Positions 60,050 through 64,000 of a DNA stretch of 64,000 nt are shown here, in pieces. Source of the stretch: Planctomycetota bacterium (GTDB taxonomy: Bacteria; Planctomycetota; Planctomycetia; Isosphaerales; Isosphaeraceae); the NCBI GenBank assembly GCA_028291545.1, contig JAQGHR010000031.1:1-64000 (forward strand). The letters run 5' to 3'. Position 1 is the first letter of the stretch; every line of letters starts with the position of its first letter. The position numbers and the translations under genes were made by a program. The notes beneath the pieces were generated by a model, which was not told the origin of the DNA, ran no database searches, and saw only the letters and a program-made list of their open reading frames with translations.

Positions 60050-60799
60050 TCACCTCCGGGCCGGGGCTGCGACCGGTCCTGTCGGCATGGAGAGCGGGAC
60101 TCCGGGCGCCCAGAGGAATCGGCCCGCGAGCAGTCCGGCGGCGAAGGCGGAGACGACCCCCAGGAGCACCAGGAAGGACCAGAGCATGACCGCGGCCCGG
60201 GGCAGGACAACGTCGTTGCGACGCGCCGAGGTCTCGCGGAGAGGCCCGATCGGACTCGCTGACCGCGGTTCGTCCGCGTCCCGCTCGCGGATCGCGGTCA
60301 GATCGAGGTTCACCAGGGGCATCGGGACCGCTTCCGGCACGATCCTGGGCGGGGCGGACGCCGTGGGACGCGGTTCCGGCGAGGGTGTCGCCGGCTTCGA
60401 TGGCTCGGGCCGGGGGATTTCCTGGGTTTCCGAGCGTGATCGTGAGGCACCCTTGAAGGGGACCGGAGGATCGGGTCGGAGGGATAACGGCTCGGTCTGG
60501 ATCGTGGGAAACGCGGGTTGCTCCGTGGATCCCGGCTCGGGCGGATTGTCCCACAGGACAACCGCGGGCTCGATCCGGCTCCCGGAGAGGGACGTGCGCG
60601 GCGAGGGGGCCACCGGTGTCGGGACCGGGGGGTCGGGTTTCTTCGGTTCGGGCGCTGGGGCTTCGTCCAACGGTTCCGGCACGATCAGCTCGGTTCCGCA
60701 CTGAGGACAGGCGACGACCGCCCCGACTTTCGAGCGGGAGACCCCCAGGAGCTTGTTGCACTGAAAGCAGCGAAATTTGATCGGAGCAGCCGACGTCAT
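60050..60799 (-). CDS. Zinc-ribbon, Pro-rich, single-TM hypothetical protein
   Basis: FRCFQCNKLLGVSRSKVGAVVACPQCGTELIVPEP ribbon; Pro-rich linker; C-terminal TM AAVMLWSFLVLLGVVSAFAAGLLAG. Confidence 0.8.
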   Translation of the reverse strand: MTSAAPIKFRCFQCNKLLGVSRSKVGAVVACPQCGTELIVPEPLDEAPAPEPKKPDPPVPTPVAPSPRTSLSGSRIEPAVVLWDNPPEPGSTEQPAFPTIQTEPLSLRPDPPVPFKGASRSRSETQEIPRPEPSKPATPSPEPRPTASAPPRIVPEAVPMPLVNLDLTAIRERDADEPRSASPIGPLRETSARRNDVVLPRAAVMLWSFLVLLGVVSAFAAGLLAGRFLWAPGVPLSMPTGPVAAPARR

Positions 60800-61065
60800 G
60801 GCGAGGCAGTCTCCCCGGAATCGATCTCCAAGCCTCGTAACGACCCGTCCAGATTACGCCCCGCCCGACCCGCCCGCCAGTCCTCCACCTTGACCGGGGG
60901 ATCTGGCGCGTCAAAATGATCGGTACGATCGTGGATTTGGGCCCGCCTGCGCGCGAGGGATTGGCGCTTCGAGTGAATAATACCGACCGAATTCCGGTCT
61001 GATCCTGCGAGCCGCGTCCTGATCTTTCTGGCCTCGGTCACCTTCCACGGCGTGGGGAAACCCAA

Positions 61066-63408
61066 GTGATGAAGAGTTTTCCGCGCACCCACCAGCTCGC
61101 CGTGAGTCTCGGCCTGGTCACGGTGTCGGTCCTGATCTCGGCGGTGATGGCCGACACGGTCACGCTCAAGAACGGCATCGTTTACCGGGGCTCCGTGGAT
61201 CGAGACAATACGCTGGTCTCGATCTTCGATCCCGATGGGATCAAACGCGTGATCCTCCGCGATACGAAGATTCTCAAGTCCGCGAGCGACGAGGGCACGG
61301 CGAAGGCCGAGCACTTCCAGATCGTGCAGCCCCTCACCAAGCACGCGGGCGAGATGCCCACGGCGGCCACCGACATCAAGGCTGGGGCCTGGGACAAGGC
61401 CGGTCGGCGGTCGTTTCGCTATAGCTTTCCTCGGCGCAGCAAGTCGAACGAGTTGTCCCAGGCGGTCATCGAGATGTCGCAGGCGATCATCGACCTCGGC
61501 CCCCGCGTCTGCAAGATCCGCGGGATCGACGGCTTCTGGGTCAGCCAGGTCGCGACCAGCACCGTGCCGAAATCCGTCGTGCTTGACATCCTCGGCAAGG
61601 TTGAGCAGAAGAACCTCAACGAGCGGTTCCGCGTCTGCCGGTTCCTGATCCAGGCGGAGATGTACCCCGAGGCTCGCGCCGAGGTCGTGCGGCTCGGCAA
61701 GGACTTCCGCGCCGACCCGGATGTCGCCGACAAGGCCAAGAACGCCCTCGCGCTGATCCAGGACTCCGAGGCCCGCGACCTGCTGGTCGAGATCGAGACT
61801 CGCCGCAAGGCCCCGCAGCCCCGGGCGGTGCTTTCGAAGCTCAAGACCTTCCCGAGCGACGGGGTGCCCGCCGACATCATTGCCTCCGTCCGCGATCAGA
61901 TCCGCAAGGACGAGCGGCAAGCGGCGGCCGACAAGGCCCTGGCCGAGTCCGTGCGACGCGCGGCCGAGGGAGCGAAGATCGAGGACAAAGCCCGACTGAT
62001 CGAGATCCTCGACGGCCTGGCCGAGGCCCCGGACGCCGTCCGGGGCAGGCTCGATGCCTTTGAAAAAGGTCTGGCCGAAGGGGCCAAGCCCGATGCCCTT
62101 TACGCGCTGGCGCTTTCCGGGTTCGTCGCGGGGGGAGATGCGGCGATCCCCGACCTGAAGTCGGCCGAGTCGATGTTCCAGGCCCGCGACCTGGCCAGGA
62201 AGTATCTGTCGAGCTTGGGGACGGCCCCCGAGGTCCGCGCCGAGAGCCTCTCGAAGCTGCGGGAGATCCAGGTTGACGGGAAGGCGATCACGCTCGCGAC
62301 GCTGTGCGAAATTATCCGGAGGATGCCGCCGCCGTTGCGAGACGCTCAGGCTGAGGCCCCGGGAAAGCCGACGCTCTTGCGGGTCCGCGACGACCCGAAC
62401 CCCGAGCAGCCGAGCGAGTATGCCGTGATCCTCCCACCCGAGTACTCGCCGCTCCGGTCCTACCCGATGGTCGTGGCGCTCCACTCCAGCGAGACCCCGT
62501 CGGAAGCCCTCTCCTGGTGGTCTGCCCAGGCCGCTCTGCGGGGATTCATCGTGATCGCGCCCGAGTACAATCTGCGCGATCAGAGGCGCGATTACCGCTA
62601 CTCGGAGAGCGAGCACGCGGCCGTCGAGCTGGTCCTGCGCGACGCCTTGCGGCGGTTCGCGGTGGATTCCGACCGCGTCTTCCTCGGCGGCTCGCTTTTC
62701 GGTGGCAACATGGCCTGGGACTTCGGCCTGGCCCACCCCGACCTGTTCGCGGGCGTGGCGGTCATCTCCGGCCTCCCGGCCAAGTACGTCTGGTCGAACA
62801 AGGCGAACGCGCCACGGGTGCCGTTCTACGTCGCGATGGGCGACCTCGCCCCGGCCGAGACGGACGTGATCTTTGGCATCTTCGCCAAGCCTCTGATCGC
62901 CGGCAACAAGGACATGACCTACGTCGAGTACTATCGCCGCGGCCTGGAAGACCTCCCCGAAGAGGCGTCCTCCGTGTTCGACTGGATGAGCGCTCGACGT
63001 CGCGAGACTTACCCCAAGTCGTTCGACGTCGTGGCCAACCGCAACTGCGACGATCGCTATTACGGAATCGTGGTGAAGGAGTTTGCCAAGGGCCGCACCA
63101 AGGACCCGGCCGCCGTGGACAACCTGGGAAAGAACCTCAATAATCCCGCCAAGATCGGCTTCCAGGCCAAGGGAGCAAACCTGCTGAACCTCACCACGTC
63201 AGGCGTCGTGAAACTGGACGTCTGGGTCTCGCCCAAGTTCACCGATTTTGAGAAGCGGATGGAGATTCGCATCAACAACAAGACCGTCTTCAAGGGCATG
63301 CCGAATGCCGACCTGGAATCACTCCTGGAAGACCTGCGGATTCGCGGGGATCGGTCGCAGGTGTTCTGGATGAGGGTGCAGGCTACGCTGGGAAATGGGC
63401 GAAATTGA
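61066..63408 (+). CDS. Secreted protein with C-terminal alpha/beta-hydrolase (esterase-like) domain, nucleophile apparently lost
   Basis: Signal peptide LAVSLGLVTVSVLISAVMA; VILPPEYSPLRSYPMVVALHSSE...VFLGGSLFGGNMAWDFGLAHPDLFAGVAVISG. Confidence 0.85.
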   Translation: MMKSFPRTHQLAVSLGLVTVSVLISAVMADTVTLKNGIVYRGSVDRDNTLVSIFDPDGIKRVILRDTKILKSASDEGTAKAEHFQIVQPLTKHAGEMPTAATDIKAGAWDKAGRRSFRYSFPRRSKSNELSQAVIEMSQAIIDLGPRVCKIRGIDGFWVSQVATSTVPKSVVLDILGKVEQKNLNERFRVCRFLIQAEMYPEARAEVVRLGKDFRADPDVADKAKNALALIQDSEARDLLVEIETRRKAPQPRAVLSKLKTFPSDGVPADIIASVRDQIRKDERQAAADKALAESVRRAAEGAKIEDKARLIEILDGLAEAPDAVRGRLDAFEKGLAEGAKPDALYALALSGFVAGGDAAIPDLKSAESMFQARDLARKYLSSLGTAPEVRAESLSKLREIQVDGKAITLATLCEIIRRMPPPLRDAQAEAPGKPTLLRVRDDPNPEQPSEYAVILPPEYSPLRSYPMVVALHSSETPSEALSWWSAQAALRGFIVIAPEYNLRDQRRDYRYSESEHAAVELVLRDALRRFAVDSDRVFLGGSLFGGNMAWDFGLAHPDLFAGVAVISGLPAKYVWSNKANAPRVPFYVAMGDLAPAETDVIFGIFAKPLIAGNKDMTYVEYYRRGLEDLPEEASSVFDWMSARRRETYPKSFDVVANRNCDDRYYGIVVKEFAKGRTKDPAAVDNLGKNLNNPAKIGFQAKGANLLNLTTSGVVKLDVWVSPKFTDFEKRMEIRINNKTVFKGMPNADLESLLEDLRIRGDRSQVFWMRVQATLGNGRN

Positions 63409-63465
63409 AGGAATTTGTCGTACGGGGAAGAGACCCCTTCCGAAGGACCGAGGGAGCGACGACTC

Positions 63466-64000
63466 GTGCTCGAACCGCAGACGCCCGAATGGGTGCGCGA
63501 CGCAATCTTCTACCAGATCTTCCCCGATCGATTCGCGAGGAGCCTGAGCGTCCCCAAGCCCTCGGGCATCGACGCCTGGGGCGCGGTGCCGACGCCGCAC
63601 GGTTATCAGGGAGGCGATCTCGTCGGTGTGGCGGAGAAGCTCGATTATCTGGGCGACCTGGGCGTCACGGCCGTTTACTTCACGCCCGTGTTCCAGTCGG
63701 CGTCGAACCATCGTTATCACACCCACGATTACCTTCGCGTCGACCCCATGCTCGGCGGCGACAAGGCGCTCCGCCTCCTGCTCGATGCCGCGCACGCCCG
63801 GGGCATGAAGGTCGTCCTGGATGGCGTCTTCAACCACGCCAGCCGGGGCTTCTTCCCGTTCCACGACATCCTCGAAAACGGCAAGAACTCCGCGTATCTC
63901 GACTGGTTCACGGTCAAGGACTTCCCGCTCTACGCGTACGATCCCGACCGTACGCCCAACTATGGCGCGTGGTGGGGTCTGCCAGCGCTGCCCAAGTTCA
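63466..64000 (+). CDS. Alpha-amylase-family glycoside hydrolase, truncated by window end
   Basis: GTG at 63466: [27 protein letters not shown]...[53 protein letters not shown]...[17 protein letters not shown]. Confidence 0.93.
   Translation, partial: MLEPQTPEWVRDAIFYQIFPDRFARSLSVPKPSGIDAWGAVPTPHGYQGGDLVGVAEKLDYLGDLGVTAVYFTPVFQSASNHRYHTHDYLRVDPMLGGDKALRLLLDAAHARGMKVVLDGVFNHASRGFFPFHDILENGKNSAYLDWFTVKDFPLYAYDPDRTPNYGAWWGLPALPKF

Noticed and set aside
60796-62736. 646-aa minus-strand ORF opposite the hydrolase-like gene
   Set aside because: No motifs; the sense gene has a signal peptide and hydrolase motifs.

Overview
This is a high-GC bacterial chromosomal window. The gene content suggests a planctomycete, probably Isosphaeraceae-like: WD40 repeats with a planctomycete-type c-type cytochrome, ECF sigma factors with C-terminal extensions, Ser/Thr kinase-TPR proteins, and Uma2 proteins. 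The taxonomic call is an inference. I support about 58 protein-coding genes, two of them cut by the window edges (sdhA at the left, an alpha-amylase-family gene at the right). Housekeeping genes include sdhA, sdhC/D, a uvrA-like gene, efp, a serine acetyltransferase, ispH, a PduO-type adenosyltransferase, cobT, an S1-domain protein, ribH, rho and coaE. I see no rRNA, tRNA, CRISPR array, IS transposase or prophage. The strongest candidate for an undescribed system is 15245-21161: a lysine-2,3-aminomutase-family radical SAM enzyme, two D-Ala-D-Ala-ligase-like ATP-grasp enzymes, a GNAT, and a GNAT fused to an acetylpolyamine-amidohydrolase/HDAC-like deacetylase, all co-directional. Other notable items are an ECF sigma factor fused to a TolC-like domain, an EF-P with Asn at the usual Lys/Arg tip position, an SdhC-SdhD fusion, a translationally coupled Uma2/PD-(D/E)xK-like/retropepsin operon behind rho, an alpha/beta-hydrolase with the nucleophile Ser apparently replaced by Leu, and several families of long intergenic inverted repeats. 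Assignments come from reading the translations by eye; no database search was run.
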